Below, one piece after another: positions 12,851 to 25,656 of a DNA stretch of 64,000 bases. Origin of the DNA: Penelope pileata. Taxonomy: Eukaryota; Chordata; Aves; Galliformes; Cracidae. The position numbers and the translations under genes are program-made. Numbering within the stretch: position 1 is the stretch's first letter; every line of letters starts with the position of its first letter. The stretch covers positions 186,001 through 250,000 of the forward strand of contig WBMW01003187.1 in the NCBI GenBank assembly GCA_013396635.1, in the 5' to 3' direction. The notes under the pieces were generated by a model. The model did not search any database and had not been told where the DNA came from. It saw nothing but the letters and a program-made list of their open reading frames with translations.

Positions 12851-13070
12851 GTGAAGACAAACTTCCCCCTTTTCCCCAGCCCAAAAACATAGACAGCTGT
12901 CTAACCAAATTTGCTAGGCTAGACCACCATGTTCTTCACACATCTGACCCAAGATACCAACGATGGAACTGCTAGTCTCAGTGCTCATAATTACTCAGTT
13001 TTGCCTTTTATTTATTTGTTTGTTTGTTTTGCTAGATCAGGTCTTAGTTATATCACAGGGCTGATCTGAG

Positions 13071-13092
13071 GTGGGGGGGGGAGGGGAGGGGT
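13071..13092 (+). repeat. G-rich run with G-quadruplex potential
   Basis: A run of nine G at 13073-13081 is followed by two GGGG tracts separated by single A bases. The pattern meets the usual four-tract rule for a G-quadruplex. It lies between ZC2HC1B exon 2 and LTV1. Confidence 0.6.
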
Positions 13093-15960
13093 GCATGCAG
13101 AGCCAACCCTTTCAGGAAAACGCTGCAGTTGGGTTGTTTCAGGCAAACTGGGAAGCCACCCATTTAGCCCGTAGCCCAGGGATCAGGGAGGTCAGTAGGA
13201 AGCTTTTCATTCACTTCAGCAGGTTTGGAACAGAGCCTGGTGCCTACATTAAGTTGTCAAAGGGACAACTTATCACATGGTTTATTACTCTTTTTCCCAG
13301 GGTGCCTGAAATAACAAATTCTGTCTAAAAACCTGGAGCACAAAGGAAGCTTCAGGTTAGTGATTTATGTCTCACCAAGAGATAATCCATTACGTTAAAC
13401 ATGACATATGGCAAGGATCAGTTTTTGGAAAAGAAGATAAATTAAGACAGTGCAAGATTGCAGATTAAGTCACAATATTTTTATGAGCACTCACCTATTC
13501 TGTAACTGGGTTACTAATGAAAGCAGTTGTTAGATCATTTGCTCTTTTAAACATGTGTTCAACCCATTTCTCTGCTGTCAGCCACCTCCTTCCTCCCCTG
13601 TGCTCACCACCCCTTTCAGCCCAAGCCACCGGCACTTGTATTTAGAAGAAAAGCAGTTTTACCAGAACATCTCCTGCAAAATGTCTTCCACAGATCCTAC
13701 AAGGAACCAAACCTGGACTCCCGGCAGCTGTATAAAAATTCAAACCAACAGTCTCAGTTACACGGTACAGGAGTGCTTGACCACAGTACAACCCATGTTC
13801 AGACCGAGCCCTTAACCTGTTGAGACCACTTACCTCATTAACAGAAAGGGACCTCTGCAGTCATGGGTCATTTTGCAGAACTCCTTTATTTACATTCTTG
13901 CTCCCATGGAACTTCCCTTTACTATGAGCAACAGCTTTTTGCTCTCCACGCCTGCTCCTCTCACAAGGATACCACAAGTGGGGAGGGGACGATGGAAAAG
14001 CACTCATTAAGTCACCGCTGCATGAATTCTGTGAGGAAAACCATGTGCAGGTAATCTGCACTCTGGCTTCTTTCCTTCCTTTTCTAAGCTCCCAAGTAAT
14101 GGGAGCGTAAAGCTTCACCCTTGCGGAAGGCAGAAGGCATCACACAGTGTGTGACACCTCCTTCATTCTTAAGACAGAATGTTTCCAGGAGGCGCCTAAC
14201 AGCGCTCCAAGATGAGCTTACTTTGTGGATGCAAATTTGTGGCAGTTTTTGCTTTTAAACAAGTAACTTCGGACAAAAAAAAAAATTTTGTTATATGGGG
14301 AACAGTTCTGAGCCTTTATGACTCCCCTACTATTTACATATTCTCCTTTCAGTTCAGGGGTTTTTCTCACATTAAGCAAAACCAGCTTTCAGAAAAATTT
14401 CAAAGAGCTCCTTTCACAAGACTTGTAATCCACACAGGGAAAGACTTCTACACTTAAGCGTCCTTTACCTGCTTTTGTTGAAACAAAAGAAATCTTTGTG
14501 TTGCCAAACAGGAGCAGATCTGTGGCTGCTTTTGTGACCTCTTCCATCATAGATTACCATACAGAGGTACAGAGAAAGGTTACTGCACTGTTTTGCTGTT
14601 TAGAGCATAGAGGAACAAAAGCAGCTCCGTAACTTTTGACTTTTAATTTACTACCTGTTTAAATCTCACTCCACTTTTGTTTCCATGAAACACCTTTCTG
14701 CGTCTCTTCAGTCTAGACTCTTTTCAAGTGCCTTCCTCTTCCTGTCCCATCTCTTACTGCTTGCATCCCCTCAAAGTTTTGACTGAGGCAACTTTATTTA
14801 AATAAACTGAAGTGCAAGAAAATTATCACTGAAGCAGCACTGAGCAGTCAGGAAGGACAGTCTGCTAGAGAGGACTGCTGACTTTAGACATGTCCAATAG
14901 CAGTTAAGGACCAGTACAGAACACGTGCATTGTCTTTAGTAACTGATTTCCCTTTTTAGTAAATCACAAAATTACATTCCACTCAAACCACTGCACAGCG
15001 TCTGTTACTCACGTGTTCCATTTAGCTCCTTTGCTGGTATCTGACTCATCTTAATGTGATGGTTTCCCAGATTCACTCGTCAGCGTTGTTGCCGGGAGTC
15101 CTGAGCTCTAGGCAGTCAGCCTTCATCACCCACAATGCTCAGAGTTCAGAGCAGCTTAAGTCACCACGCATCACAATTCAGAATTCTGACACAAGCACAC
15201 CTTGCTTAAGTGTGCGAAACGTACGAGAACTAGAGCAGACAGAAGCTACATGAAAACCCCAAACCTTTTTCTAACAGCTGATTTCTGCCTGTTTAACAAA
15301 AAACTTCAGCAGAACTATAAAATGCTTAATCTTGACATTAATATTTATTCACACTTCAGTTTTCTGTGCAGTGACGAAGAAACTTGTAGACTTACGTCTG
15401 TTTACTCCATTCTCCAAAAACACATTATCAACTAAAATACATTCTAAAAGCTTTTTTCCCCTGATATTAGCTTAATAAGCTCTTCTGTTATCTTGTCTCC
15501 ACCCAGTGTTCGTGTAAAAGAGGAATACTTAAGATACTTGGAATTGAGCAGCAGTAGTCAATCCACTCTCCTGATGTTTCGGTTCCTGTGCTCCTTGCCA
15601 GTAACACTGGCTAACTGCTCACCCAAAGGCAGACAAATATCAGCCCTGAAAATCCAGGGCTGAAGCATTCACATGAGTACTGAAAGATTCAGATGGACTG
15701 ACTGCAAATCTTGTTCATTCGTCCCCGTGTACAGACTGGTCACTATCAGAACAACTCATATGCACGGCACAGTAATTTCAGATCACACTAAACCTACAGT
15801 ACTGACCCCCTGCTCACCTTCAGAAAGCCTTTGCAACATTGTGTTGGGTCAGAAGTCTGCATTTCAGCGAAACCAAACTGAATGCAAGACTTGAAGAATA
15901 TTTCAGGAAAATCAAGACTAGGGCTAGCTGCAGCACAGCTTCCGAGGACCTGCTGCTTGT

Positions 15961-16100
15961 AATCATAGAATCACAGGGTTTGAATAGAATAGGTTGAAAA
16001 GGACCGACAAGACCATCTAGTCCAACCGCCCTCCTACCACCACCTTGTTCAACCTTGTTTGCCACACTACTGAAGCTGACTGCTCCCAGACAAGTTGGTT
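15961..16100 (-). mobile_element. CR1 LINE, short diverged 3' fragment
   Basis: AATCATAGAATCACAGG opens the copy, followed by the diverged CR1 3' region (GACCATCTAGTCCAACC). About 100-140 bases remain; the distal boundary is uncertain. Confidence 0.8.
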
Positions 16101-16400
16101 TCAGCAGCAACAGTCACTGACACTTGTTGCAACGTATTTTATTTGCTAAGACCTGTAAAAGTCATCTTAGGTGACAGGGTGTCTAGCTACACAATAGCTT
16201 TTTAGATACCTCTGTTTACAAAACATTATTTTACACCTTTCATAAGAGTACCCAAACAATAAATAACCAACCTATGAAAGCACTAAGGAGTGGGTGAAAA
16301 CTCCTTGATTTCCAACACTGCGCTGTATCAAGGCACTATATTTAATCACCAGTGTAAGGGAGAGAGAAATGGATACACTGCTCTGTACAAACAGAAATAA

Positions 16401-16406
16401 TTTAAT
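16401..16406 (-). terminator. Candidate LTV1 polyadenylation signal (ATTAAA)
   Basis: TTTAAT on the plus strand reads ATTAAA on the minus strand, about 330 bases after the LTV1 stop. A canonical AATAAA in the same direction also occurs at 16138-16143, beyond the CR1 boundary. The choice is open. Confidence 0.35.
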
Positions 16407-16732
16407 AGAAGAATCAAATCAAATTAATAGGATTCTGATGATGTGCTGAATACGTTCAACAAATATATACGACGCTTTTTGCTCAATGACAGCTTGTAAT
16501 AAAAATATATTTTTAAATTTAAATACATTTCTAGGGCAATGAAAGTTTGCAACAGCTGCCATGTCACCCACGACAAAACAACCATCAGCAAAAATGACAA
16601 GTCACTGGTTCTGGGTACAGTAAAATCTGAATAAGCCCCTTTGTGCACGACTGGCAAGTCTGTCAGTTAGCAGTTCCCTTCTCAATACAGTCAAAAACTT
16701 AACCATGTTTCCACACAGAAAGGTCCTGAGTT

Positions 16733-19700
16733 TCAAGACAGCTTCAGTCCTTGCATGTTTTGTTTCAGATTGAGCAACTCTTTTTCTTGCCTTGTTTTCT
16801 CCAACTTGAAGGCGAGCTTGTTGGCTTTCTTCTCCATTCTGCGTTCCTGTGAATAATTACAAATTTACTAAATAAAAACCACTGTAATTCATGGTTCCAA
16901 ATGAATGACAAGAAGCCATAATGATCTTACTTATGGCATTAATTATTGTATTAATCAGTACTCAAATGTTTAACCCCAGAATTACCATCTTTAATTAGCT
17001 GAAGCTACTAGGACACTGACAGCTTCTGGTGCTAAATAAAACCACCAGTTATCAACGTGGCCAATTAGCTTCTCCAGGTTTATTCTGGAGAGACTTTTAA
17101 CTTTGCATGATTTGCAATTCTATTAGTGTTGTCTTTTCTTCTCTCGGTAATACTGAAATACAAGTGCTCCTTCGAGCTATCTATGGAACAGCAGCCACAG
17201 TAACACTCACTCAAAATTTCCATACAGGAAATCAGGATGGCAGAATTATAACGTTTTCTTTCTTCCTAGTAGATTTTTTTTTTTTTTTTTCAAATGTAAT
17301 GGTAATTATTCCTTTGAGATCAGGAAGTTCTACCCATTAATTTCTAAACACAAAATCAAGTGGGTTTTTAAAAAGTTTGTAAGATAGAATTCAGAAGGTG
17401 TAATGTTTTTGCAGGGCTTTATGCAAAAGAAGGCACACCTTTTGCTCCTCTTTTATCGCCTGCTTCCTAGCCTTGCGGTCCTCTTTGCTCTCATTCTTGG
17501 ACCGGGGCTGTGTTGATGCTCTGGGCAGGTCACTGTCATTGATCATCTGCATGCGTTCCATCTGCTTAGCAGTAAGACCTTTCTGAGGCAGGACGTGCAG
17601 AGGAATTCCAGTCTTCTGGGAAATTTTTATTGGTTTGGGCTGAAACAGACAGTGCATACGCATTAATGGTCCCTAGCTGCCTCTCCAGGAAGTGCAGATT
17701 GCAGTGCCTTATCTGCACAGAATAAAAATATTAGGTTCAGACTTGACAGTAATAAACATCCTGATATGTTCTTCCCTCAGAAAGATGCACGTTAATCTTA
17801 AAGTAAGAAATCAAACACCTGTAAGCAGAATCTGTCACCTGGAACAACGAGGTTTTCTCCTTTTACTTAAATATTACTGAAAAAAGGATTTAAGCAGGCA
17901 CTCAGCGTTTCCTCTGTAGTGTTTCAAGAAAAAGGTTTCCTTTAAAAACCCCATTAAAAACCTCCTTCAACAATAAACAAACATATATACATAAACACAT
18001 ATATACACACCGTTATTTATATAAACAAATATCTAGATGCAGATACCCAAACCACCCTTCTTTGGTGAAGCAGTCGTACTAGAGGCTAATACCTTTCCCA
18101 ATCCTTTTTTTTCTGCTCACAACTTCCTTTAACCAGAGACATCCACCGAGAAAACAATCACTTTTTCCTCAAGTTCTCCCAAGCCACATTGTTTCTTTGA
18201 GTAAGTTTAATGCTTTTACCTTTGATGGCTCCTTGATAAGCTTTGGGTGATTATACAAATTTGAATATGTACCTAGGTCACACAGGAAAAAAAAATAGTG
18301 AAGAAAAGCTTGCAAATAGAAATGAGATTAATTTATTATGATTTGTAGTACTAGTCTTTGAATATACAAAATGACAAGAATTAAGTAATCTACACAAAGG
18401 CAGTAGTTTAATCTTGCAAGAATTGCTGCTGTTATGCTTCAGAAGCATAAAAACCTAAGAGTACTGTTAGAAAAGTCCTGAGATCACCTACCATTTACTC
18501 TGAAATCCTAGGAACAAATAAGAGAACTCCAAAATACTTACTCAAAATGGATTCACAATCCCACTTCTCTTTTGGTTCCTCTACAACTAGAGCTACTATT
18601 TCTTCTTTATCACTTTCTTCATTTGCTGGAGCATCTAAATCTTCACAAGGTTCAAGAGCATCCCATTTCACACAACTTTGAAGAATTTCAGAGAAGGAAA
18701 AAAAAAAAAAAAAAAAGGGAAAAAGACCACATATTAATTTACATTGGGAGGGGTGGGAAATAACGTTAATCTTTTCTTAAACGTGTGTAATTATGCAAAA
18801 TAAGTCTCCCCTCAGTGAAACTTCAAGCCAAAAGAAAGCTATTCCTAATACAACCTGCAACAAAAATAAGCATCTCCACTAAAACAAAACATGAGTGCCA
18901 GGGACAGATGACAAAGTAATCATTTCTGCGTATCAGAATTACCTGGCACACAATATTTGTGACTGAGGGCAGGAAGAGGATGTACTTTTTAGCCTGTAAG
19001 CAACACAGTGCTACTAGAGGCAATTATATACTCTAGTACTGCCCTGTCATACTCCACTACAAGGGATGCATCACCCTCAACCAGGAAAGGCTGATGCGTG
19101 GACATTTAGACACTTTGAGATAATATCACTTGTTGTACGAGCAAGTGAATACACTGTGGAAATTCAGTGCATTGGCACAGGGTTGCTTTACAGGCTCTGA
19201 CTTAGGCCATGCTCCAGTTGCACAGTGGCAACAACTGTCTTTGAGCTGATGATCACATAACTAGGTGTACAGTGGTATCAGCTGCCTGCCAGCAGTGAAA
19301 GGATATACGTGGCTACAGAGTCTGTTAAAAGACAAATTTAAGTTACAAGGAGAAATTCACATTGCGCTAAAAAGGGAAAAGAAGAATGCTTACACTAGAT
19401 GTAATAAAATCACACAAAAGGAGCATAATACAATATAAAACATCAAAATGCCTCCACTTAGTTTTAACAATGCCCTAACTTAAGACGGACATTCAGTCAC
19501 ACAGAAAAGGGACAATACTCAAACTGTTTTTATTGTGTGATGTCATCTTCAAGCCCACAAACTGGAAATAACCCACTCAATCTTTCAGCATAAAGGCATG
19601 ATTACAGAACTCCGTATGTGTAGCAGTGTATCTGAGAATACATACTTCTTTGCTTTCTCCTTGTAGTAATCATTCAAGACTTCCTCCAACCGAATGTTGT

Positions 19701-22700
19701 CCGTGTCGATAAAGCCTTCTAACTCTGCATTATCCAAGGCTCCAATTTCATCTTCATCAAACTGCTCAAAAAACTAAAATAAAAAAGTGGGTACCTTTAA
19801 TTCGATCACATTTGTTGCAAAACTTCGTGATAACTTAAAGCTCTACGCATCTATTTGTCCCCTTTTCCTCTCCCTTCTCATTTGCCAAACAACTGCCAAA
19901 GACATCTGTGGCAGGATTTCCTCCTCACTGACAATGTTATTTCACCACAGGAGCAAAAAAGTTATTGCAAGGTAACAGACCTTATTGGAAGACAATATGC
20001 AAATCAGCTCCTGCAAAAATGTTTCTTATTTATCTGACATAATTTCATGCATGTATACCTGGCACAGCAGGGAGAAAGGGCGAAAGAATTAAGTCTGTAC
20101 AAGAAAGCTGGACATGATTTACTCTGTGGAACGAAGCCTCTTAGAGGAAGTGTAACATCAACAGTGAAAGCTCATTACAGCCATCAGAATAATTTAACTA
20201 AACCATATTAATGTTAAACCTTTTAATAATACATCTTTTTTTAATAATACAACCTTTTTAATACAATCCACTTAGTGCACACAGTATTAAATGTGGAGTG
20301 TTTGCAGGTAACAGCTGTTTGATGCCCTAACTACTGCATGCGCACCAGCACACAGGACACCACCTTATGAGCTGAACTAAAAGAGAAAGAAGCACTTAGC
20401 ATCCTTCTGTCTATGGGCTGCATCCCTGAATTGCCTTACCTTCTCAAATCTGTCATCCAAGAGCGTTAACTGCTCATTCCTCCTCATTACTGAGGATGTC
20501 AAAGAATACTCTGTGAAACGACTCCTGGTTTCTTCTTGCATAAAAAGAAATTCTCTTCCCTGTCCATTAACGCCATCATCTGATAAAGGACCTTCCGAAT
20601 CATAACCCTCATTACTACTATCCTTTTCATCACTACCGTCCTCCACATCTTCCCATTCATCTTCATCCTCAGCGTTCGATCCCCTAAACAGAAGTATAAA
20701 ACAGTTTGGAACAATACAGGGCCCCTTCCACAGCTCTGCTCAATGTCAAGTTATCTGACACAACTTGGCAACAACACATTTAACTTCTGAGAAGCAAAGA
20801 TCAAAAAAGCTATTATTTTCAATCAAATAGAAGAAAAAAACAGCAATAAAAATGTTGCCACAGTCAGCATAATACTGCTTTTGCCTAAAAGCTGAAAATG
20901 TTTCTGGTGACTGCCGGATCACACATCTGTACACTGAGAGTAAGGCCAGATTACATTCAGCTCTATTTGTCAAAGTGGAAACAGAAAACCAGTAGATTCT
21001 ATAATATTAAACAGAATCCTATTATTACATACACTGCATATAAAAACAACAGTTCTACAAAGCTTTATGTACCCTTTCTTTGGTTCATTTGCTTGTAGAA
21101 CAAAATCATCTTCCAGAATATTTTCTGGATTGTCAAAGTCAAAATCATCATCAAGAGCTGCAACAATATCAGGGTCAAAATCTAGCCGTGGTCCTAAGAA
21201 ATTAAGAAGAAAAGAGTATGTAAGTTGTGACATCCTGAAGCTACCTTCCTGGATGAAAAGCAATTAATCGTGACTGTTACATTGCACTAGCAAAATATTA
21301 AACTTAAGAGTCACAAATTTCCTCAATAATGTTTGTAGGTTTGATAGAAATGGACTGGCAAATCATCAGCCTCTTGTCAATTTTCCTCACCCAGAAAAGA
21401 ACATTCCTGAGATGTCTTAAGCATCCAAAAATGTATTTAGTCTGTTTTAGCATCCACTGCTTAAAATACTCTATGATCCAAGTTGGAGTACTGTCGGACC
21501 AACTGCCAACCCCAGCTCCCAGCCCTTAACATTCTCTGCGTTACAGATGGCCAGAAAGTGTTTCCCTACTGCCACTAGCACAAGTGTCTCTAGCACCCTG
21601 CTGCCAGGACATAGAACTATCACGATTACTATTACAAAAACTAAGATAGCCTGAAAGGGAGTGTTCAGTACAAACATAGGTATGTGAAAAGCAAACTTTA
21701 AGGCTGTAACACCGACACTAAACTAATGATAGAAAGTAAACGTGTTTCAGCATTTGGAAAGAGGCATTTTGAGAGCAAAAATCTAGTTCCACACTTGCAT
21801 TCAAACAGATGGAGTAACAAATCAGTAGTGTCATCTACAGATTATTGTTAGTACTATTGGACAGCTTTTCCCTATTAGTTCTTATCTGTTAGATAACAGT
21901 GGTAACTCACGGCTTCTTTTCCCCTCTAAGCAATGCTGAAAAGCAATTATTACCGACTGATAGAAATAGGACTCAAGTGTTAACACTGGCCTAGTATAGC
22001 TCATCCTTTGTATCTGCTGTTGAGTCTGTTCTAAAAACAAAACTGTGGCTTTCATTACAATGTCATTAATTACTGAGTACTACCCAGATGGCAACTGATG
22101 TTATAGAAAGGTAAAATGATACCTGAAATAGGAGCCGCTTTATTCAGCAAGCCCACATCCTCTTCAAATTCTGTGGCAAATACCGACGAAGGCAACTTAA
22201 TAGAGGGAGCCTGAAACAAACAAACAAAACAAAATGAACACCACAGAACAGTTTTTCTCAGCTGAGCTCCCGTTAACAACACGCAGATGCTCATGTGACC
22301 AAAAGGAACTCTGTGAGTGCAACTTAAATACAGAGACAAGCACCGCGTTATCAGTGTCAAATTCTCAATATTATGCAATGAAAGTTTGGTAAAGTGTTGG
22401 CGATATTCATCCCCATGCCAATATTCTCGAGGTACAGAGACGGTATTTTTCCATCGCTGAAGCTTTTTGAGGAACGGAAGGCACAACGAAATTTGTGATT
22501 TTCTTTAGGGAAAATATGTTAACAGATTTGAAACTATCACTTTATTGAAAGGCTTATTAACAGCTTGCTACCATACACGTCTAAAATAACTTTAGACCCT
22601 ATGCGGCGTCACCTAACTATAGCTGAAAGGTCCTTCTGACAAAGAACATCCGTTTGGACTAAAATGACAGTATTTTGTTAAACCAGACTTCCTCAATTAA

Positions 22701-24893
22701 AAGTGACCGACTGGTAACTGCAGACCTTATTGCTTGAAATTACTCAGTGGTTTCCCATTCCACCACGATCTAGCACCATGAAATCCCACAAGTTATGCCA
22801 GCAACCAAGAATATTTATGTCCCCTTTACTTTAAAAAACATGGTGTACTGCTCACGTAACTGAAAATGCACTGCCAAGAGAAGCCTGCCAGGAACACGTG
22901 ACATATTTTGACACCACAGTAGCAAAATGCTGATTATCAGATCTCAGACTGTCAACTTTTGTTTTCACTTGTAGGGAAGTCCAACTGATGACCAAAAGGA
23001 TCCTTTGTATATAGACCACACCACAACACCTTTTGAACAGGATTAATTTGCCTATGGGATGATGATCTCCACAGCACAACAGAAATCAGATGGTCAGCAG
23101 CAAGAATACCACTCACTGCAATCCGTTGGATTTCATCCTCTATGCGACCCTCCCTGGTGATGACAAGTCTGCCTGGCTGGCCACGCACGGACGGGATGAG
23201 CTCGGAGGGACCGGAGGCCTCTTTCAGATGCTGCAAATAGTCATAGTCATCGTCAAAGAAGACCCCGTACTTCCGCTGCTCTTCCCTCCTCCGCTCCTCG
23301 TGACCCTTGGAATCGTAAGAAGAAATGGAATTAGTTATTGAAGCACATTTAAAACTTATTAGCCAAGAGAAAAGTGACACATCCATTGACAACGTCTGAA
23401 CAACAACAAAAAACTCCACAACGGCCTAATTTCCCCCTGCTGAAAACAGCTTTTAAAAAAAGTAAAATAAAATCAGGCTTAAGATACAGATGAACACATG
23501 GTTAGAAGGAAACCCTTGATTAGAAAAGCACCAGCTCACTTCCATTACAGAAAACGTACTAGGAGCAAGAACTAGGACTTCAATCAACTGGAGCACTAGT
23601 GGAGCACTCCACATTTTGCAGTCAGTGTTTAGAACTCTCAGCATTGAATGAAAACGTATGTAATCATAGGAACTCTGCAGAGTGAAACTCTTCCATGCGG
23701 ACCAGCTCATGCTGACACTGCAGCAGGTCTCAGAGCCTTCTCTCCACCCATTACCCTAAGACACCACCAATTGCAACGCTGCTGTCCCAGCAGGAACTTG
23801 AAGAACTTTTTCCATAAGCAGCACAACTAACAAAGCCTGGTTTTTTTGGTGTATTTTTTTTCTTTTTTTTTTTTTTTTTTTTTTTTAGGATCATAGAATG
23901 GTTTAGGTTGGAAGGGACCTTAGAAATCATCTTGTTCCAACTCCCCTGCCATGGGCAAGGACACCTCCCACTAGACCAGGTTGCCCAAAGCCCCATCCAG
24001 CCTGGCCTTGAATACTTCCAGGGAGGGAGCATCAACGACTTCCCTGGGCAACCTGTTCCAGTGTCTCACCACCCTCACAGCGAAGAATTTCCTCCTTATA
24101 TCTAGTGTAAATCTACCCTCTGTCAGTTTATAGCCATTACGCCTTGTCTTATCATTACCTGTCCTTGTAAAAAGCCCCTCCCCAGCTTTCCTGTAGGCCC
24201 CTTCAGGTCCTGGAAGGCTGCTATCAGGTCCCCCCGCAGCCTTCTCTTCTCCAGACTGACAAGTCCTAACTCTTGGGTGGGTCAGTCAATCTTTGTTTCT
24301 TTTTTTTAAGTTTATTTGCACCCACAGCACCAGCTAGTTATCCTTCACCCAGCAGGCAGCGACTCACGACTATGGAGTCCCCTACAAGACTCCCTTCTTC
24401 CAAATAAGCTTGACTACATATTGTCTTTTCTTGGGCTACATTTCTGAATTGTCCAGCTGTGTACCGCTTCCCTGTAGCACTTCTCATCCGAATGAGCCCC
24501 CACGTTAGAAGCCAGCGCTCACTTTCTGGGCAGGCAGCAGCACTCTCTGCGGGGCGGTGTCATCAGCAGCGAGCGGATCCCTCTGGCTTCTGTGCACCAA
24601 GTGGAACGTTACAGCCTTCTTCTTCTCGATGAAGGGCTTCTTCTTCTTGTGAGGCTGCAGAAGGACACTTGGTTAATCATCACCAAGAAATGAAGAATTA
24701 AATGTACCTAAAATATCTGCCACCCCCCTGAGTCCCTCTCCGCACCACCGCGGCCGCCCACCCGAGACNNNNNNNNNNNNNNNNNNNNNNNNNNNNNNNN
24801 NNNNNNNNNNNNNNNNNNNNNNNNNNNNNNNNNNTCCCGCTCCCACCCCGACCGGCCGGGCCGGGAGGTTACGGGGCCGCCACTGCTCACCAT
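16733..24893 (-). CDS. LTV1: LTV1 ribosome biogenesis factor, complete
   Basis: LTV1 joins pre-40S particles, helps place uS3 on the subunit head and supports 40S maturation and export. Coding exons on the minus strand: 24891-24893, 24523-24654, 23117-23305, 22123-22210, 21073-21193, 20440-20683, 19646-19773, 18542-18675, 18220-18272, 17439-17639 and 16733-16846. They total 1407 bases, giving 468 residues (human 475), with GT-AG borders and matching phases. Clear family blocks are KKKKPFIEKKKAV, KYGVFFDDDYDYLQHL, LPSSVFATEFEEDVGLLNKA, RLDFDPDIVAALDDDFDF, SRFTEYSLTSSVMRRNEQL, KEKWDCESI and the basic C-terminal KQAIKEEQK. The start ATG is the last codon of exon 1, immediately before the GTGAGC donor, so exon 2 opens at PHKKKK. 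Introns hold one CR1 (23887-24290), poly-A/T tracts and the assembly gap; I see no other gene in them. Confidence 0.97.
23887..24290 (-). mobile_element. CR1 LINE, about 400-bp 3' part, in an LTV1 intron
   Basis: The copy begins GGATCATAGAATGG and GGTTGGAAGGGACC and runs through the CR1 3' region to the part encoding CTTCTCTTCTCCAG on this strand. A T-rich tract (about 23840-23886) adjoins it. It is 5'-truncated, in sense with LTV1, between the exons at 23117-23305 and 24523-24654. Confidence 0.93.
24769..24834. other. Assembly gap of 66 N in LTV1 intron 1
   Basis: A run of N lies between the one-codon coding part of LTV1 exon 1 and exon 2, inside the CpG island. GC-rich sequence of this kind is often missing from avian assemblies. 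True gap length is unknown, and frames spanning it are artefacts. Confidence 0.98.
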
Positions 24894-25221
24894 GGCGCCG
24901 TCGCGGCCCCGGCACCACGCGCAGGCCGGGCCTCAGGGATGGCAGGCGGCGGCTTCCGTCCTGGGAGCAACCACTGGCCAGAGAAGGGGGGCTCAACAGA
25001 CCGTCGCTCTGTAAAGATGTTTTTTTCCTTCAGGAAAATAACGACGAGATTTCTCGGAATAAAACCTCCACTAAATGGGGAGGCATGTTCTGTGAGCGCA
25101 TGAAGGGCATTTCTCCGCCGCCCTCCAAAGACGCATCTTTCTCTTTGCCCCCCAACATTAGCGGAGAATGGTTCCGCCCGCCAGCGATGGCGGAAAGCCG
25201 CGGGGCCGGCGTAAGGGCATG

Positions 25222-25231
25222 GCGCATGCGC
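25222..25231. promoter_or_regulatory. NRF1-type palindrome GCGCATGCGC
   Basis: The perfect palindrome GCGCATGCGC matches the core consensus of the NRF1 site, which is common in ribosome-biogenesis promoters. It is about 330 bases upstream of the LTV1 ATG. A GATGGCGG element (YY1-like) lies just beside it at 25186-25193. Binding is inferred from the motif only. Confidence 0.55.
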
Positions 25232-25262
25232 AGCGGCCAGGCGGATAGGAAGCTGGCAGGAA

Positions 25263-25313
25263 GGGGCGGGGCGATGAGATATGGAGGCGGGGCTTAGCGC
25301 ATGGGCCCCGCCC
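25263..25313. promoter_or_regulatory. Cluster of GC boxes (Sp1/KLF type)
   Basis: GGGGCGGGGC at 25263-25272, GGCGGGGC at about 25286-25293 and CCCCGCCC at about 25306-25313 form three GC boxes in 50 bases. They sit in the distal part of the LTV1 CpG island. Confidence 0.5.
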
Positions 25314-25656
25314 TCTCCGCCGGGTGAGCGGTGTGTGTAGGCGGTTAATAGCGGACGGAAAGGCCGTTATTGGAAATTAAGGCGGAACTGCTTGTGAAAT
25401 AACCGTTTCGCTTATTGTGCGTGCAAATGTGTGCGTTCAGCTCCCTACGTGCCCCTCAGCACCCCGTCCCATCCCGCCGGCGCTCCCCGCGGCACGCCGC
25501 TGGGTGTCCCCACAGCCCCGGCCCTGCACGCGGGGCTCCGCCCGCGCACCCTCCGCGCCCCCCGCCCGCAGCCCCGGCGTGGGGGAACCGCCCCGCCGTG
25601 CGCCCGCGCTGCGCCCAAAGCCAGAGCTCCCGTACCGCAAACAGAGCAGATACCAC

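Larger units (their letters stand above)
11669..16400. other. Region upstream of ZC2HC1B exon 2, up to the LTV1 3' end
   Basis: This should contain the first exon and promoter of ZC2HC1B. I could not find a sequence encoding the expected C-x2-C half finger with a phase-0 donor. The region holds a small CpG cluster (12766-12850), a long G run (13071-13092) and a CR1 (15961-16100). The rest shows nothing recognisable. Confidence 0.5.
24530..25650. promoter_or_regulatory. CpG island and promoter region of LTV1
   Basis: GC- and CpG-rich sequence surrounds the first LTV1 exon and extends about 750 bases upstream of the start codon. The 5' UTR reads on the minus strand from about 25000 to 24894, ending GGCGCC before the ATG. 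No TATA box is evident, as is usual for a housekeeping gene. The island continues well beyond the likely start site, which would allow a divergent + strand transcript. Confidence 0.75.

Noticed and set aside
24673..24996. Minus-strand frames spanning the N run
   Set aside because: They include unknown bases and the LTV1 exon 1/intron 1 border; they are artefacts of the gap.
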